Position numbers and translations under genes: made by a program. The notes under the pieces are model-generated. The model had not been told where the DNA came from, did no database searches, and was given only the letters and a program-made list of their open reading frames with translations. DNA of 6,528 bases from an uncultured Opitutaceae bacterium. GTDB taxonomy: Bacteria; Verrucomicrobiota; Verrucomicrobiia; Opitutales; Opitutaceae. Of this stretch, positions 5,796 through 6,528 are shown piece after piece. The stretch's first letter is position 1. Each line of letters begins with the position of its first letter. The DNA is taken from contig CAKZMS010000147.1 in the NCBI GenBank assembly GCA_937128785.1, forward strand, positions 5,001 through 11,528. Reading direction: 5' to 3'.

Positions 5796-6528
5796 TTACG
5801 GCAGCAGGGTGCGGCCCATGAGGTATTGGTCGCAGGCTTTGGCGGCGGCCCGGCCTTCCTGGATGGCCCAAACCACGAGACTTTGACCACGGCGCATATC
5901 GCCGGCGGCGAAGACGCCGTCGACGCTGGTGGCGTGTTTGCCTTCGGCCGCAGCGACGTTGGAGCGGGCGTCGGTCTTGAGTTCGAGTTTCTCCACCAGG
6001 GTTTGTTCCGGCCCGAGGAAACCCATGGCCAGGAGCACGAGGTCGGCTTTGATCGTTTTCTGGGAGCCTTCGACTTCCTGCGGGAACATACGGCCAGTGG
6101 CCTCATCCTTGGTCCACTCGACTTCCATGAGTTCAAGCTCTTGCACAGCGCCGTCGGCGTTGCCGACCAATCGCTTGGTGGTCACGAGATACTCGCGGGG
6201 ATCGGAGCCTTGCACGGCGTTGGCTTCTTCCTGGCCGTAGTCGATTTTGAAGGTGCGGGGCCATTCCGGCCACGGGTTGTTGGGCAGGCGGGAATCCGGC
6301 GGGCGGGCCATGATCTCCAACTGCACGACGCTGGCGCAACCTTGGCGCAGGGAGGTGCCGACACAGTCCGTGCCGGTGTCGCCGCCGCCGATCACGACGA
6401 CGTGTTTGTCCTTGGCGTGGATCGGTGAGCCGGAGTCGTCATAGTTCTCGCTCAGGAGGGTCCGCGTGTTGGCGGTGAGGAACTCCATGGCGCAGTGCAC
6501 GCCGCTCAGCTCGCGTCCCTCGACCGGA
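5796..6528 (-). CDS. gltD: glutamate synthase small (beta) subunit, C-terminal half
   Basis: On the minus strand 243 residues run from the right edge to TAA at 5796-5798. The N-terminal half is outside the window, as the family is about 470-490 residues. The fragment begins [17 protein letters not shown], the usual segment after the first dinucleotide fold. It continues with [17 protein letters not shown] (fragment residues about 43-59), the second Rossmann motif that binds NADPH. Near the end, [20 protein letters not shown] contacts FAD in known structures. GltD takes electrons from NADPH and passes them to GltB, which makes glutamate from glutamine and 2-oxoglutarate. gltB is likely to lie beyond the right edge, but this is not seen. 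No truncation or frameshift is seen within the part present. The gene is convergent with the tRNA. Confidence 0.95.
   Translation of the reverse strand, partial: PVEGRELSGVHCAMEFLTANTRTLLSENYDDSGSPIHAKDKHVVVIGGGDTGTDCVGTSLRQGCASVVQLEIMARPPDSRLPNNPWPEWPRTFKIDYGQEEANAVQGSDPREYLVTTKRLVGNADGAVQELELMEVEWTKDEATGRMFPQEVEGSQKTIKADLVLLAMGFLGPEQTLVEKLELKTDARSNVAAAEGKHATSVDGVFAAGDMRRGQSLVVWAIQEGRAAAKACDQYLMGRTLLP

Noticed and set aside
5826..6428. Plus-strand 200-residue ORF
   Set aside because: It is antisense to gltD, which has clear NADPH and FAD motifs.
1..6528. Search by eye for a CRISPR array, insertion sequence, integrase, toxin-antitoxin or defence system
   Set aside because: No regularly spaced repeats, terminal inverted repeats with a transposase, or recognisable defence proteins were found. 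All large ORFs are assigned to ordinary families.

Overview
This window is a moderately GC-rich stretch of a bacterial chromosome with ordinary housekeeping and accessory genes. The most likely source is the Planctomycetota-Verrucomicrobiota-Chlamydiota group, perhaps an Opitutae-type verrucomicrobium. The main reasons are a phosphatidylserine decarboxylase of the chlamydial type, a free-standing secreted TonB C-terminal domain, and several starts without a recognisable Shine-Dalgarno sequence. The assignment rests on remembered family resemblance, not on a search.

Layout, left to right. At 1-396 (minus) is the N-terminal part of an FAD-dependent oxidoreductase that runs off the left edge. 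A 128-bp divergent spacer separates it from a small unassigned ORF (525-725). Next is a full-length thioredoxin-domain protein of the YyaL/DUF255/SPATA20 family (GTG start at 792, end 2942). After a 117-bp spacer comes a tight pair: a response regulator with a C-terminal four-cysteine module (3060-3659) and a SlyX-like small coiled-coil protein (3666-3860). A 206-bp gap with an AT-rich middle holds several inverted repeats. It leads to a secreted TonB C-terminal-domain protein (4067-4483) that has its own strong intrinsic terminator (4510-4540). Then come phosphatidylserine decarboxylase (4614-5525) and tRNA-Leu(TAG) (5597-5680). On the opposite strand is the C-terminal half of the glutamate synthase small subunit GltD (5796 to the right edge), convergent with the tRNA.

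The genes do not form one pathway. Only the response regulator and SlyX look co-transcribed, with 6 nt between them. The TonB-domain gene looks like an independent unit with its own upstream control region and terminator. I saw no CRISPR array, insertion sequence, phage gene or defence system. No convincing new multi-gene system is present. The points most worth a second look are the GTAAC repeat cluster and hairpin in front of the TonB-domain gene, the response regulator with its cysteine module coupled to slyX, and the small ORF upstream of the thioredoxin-domain gene.
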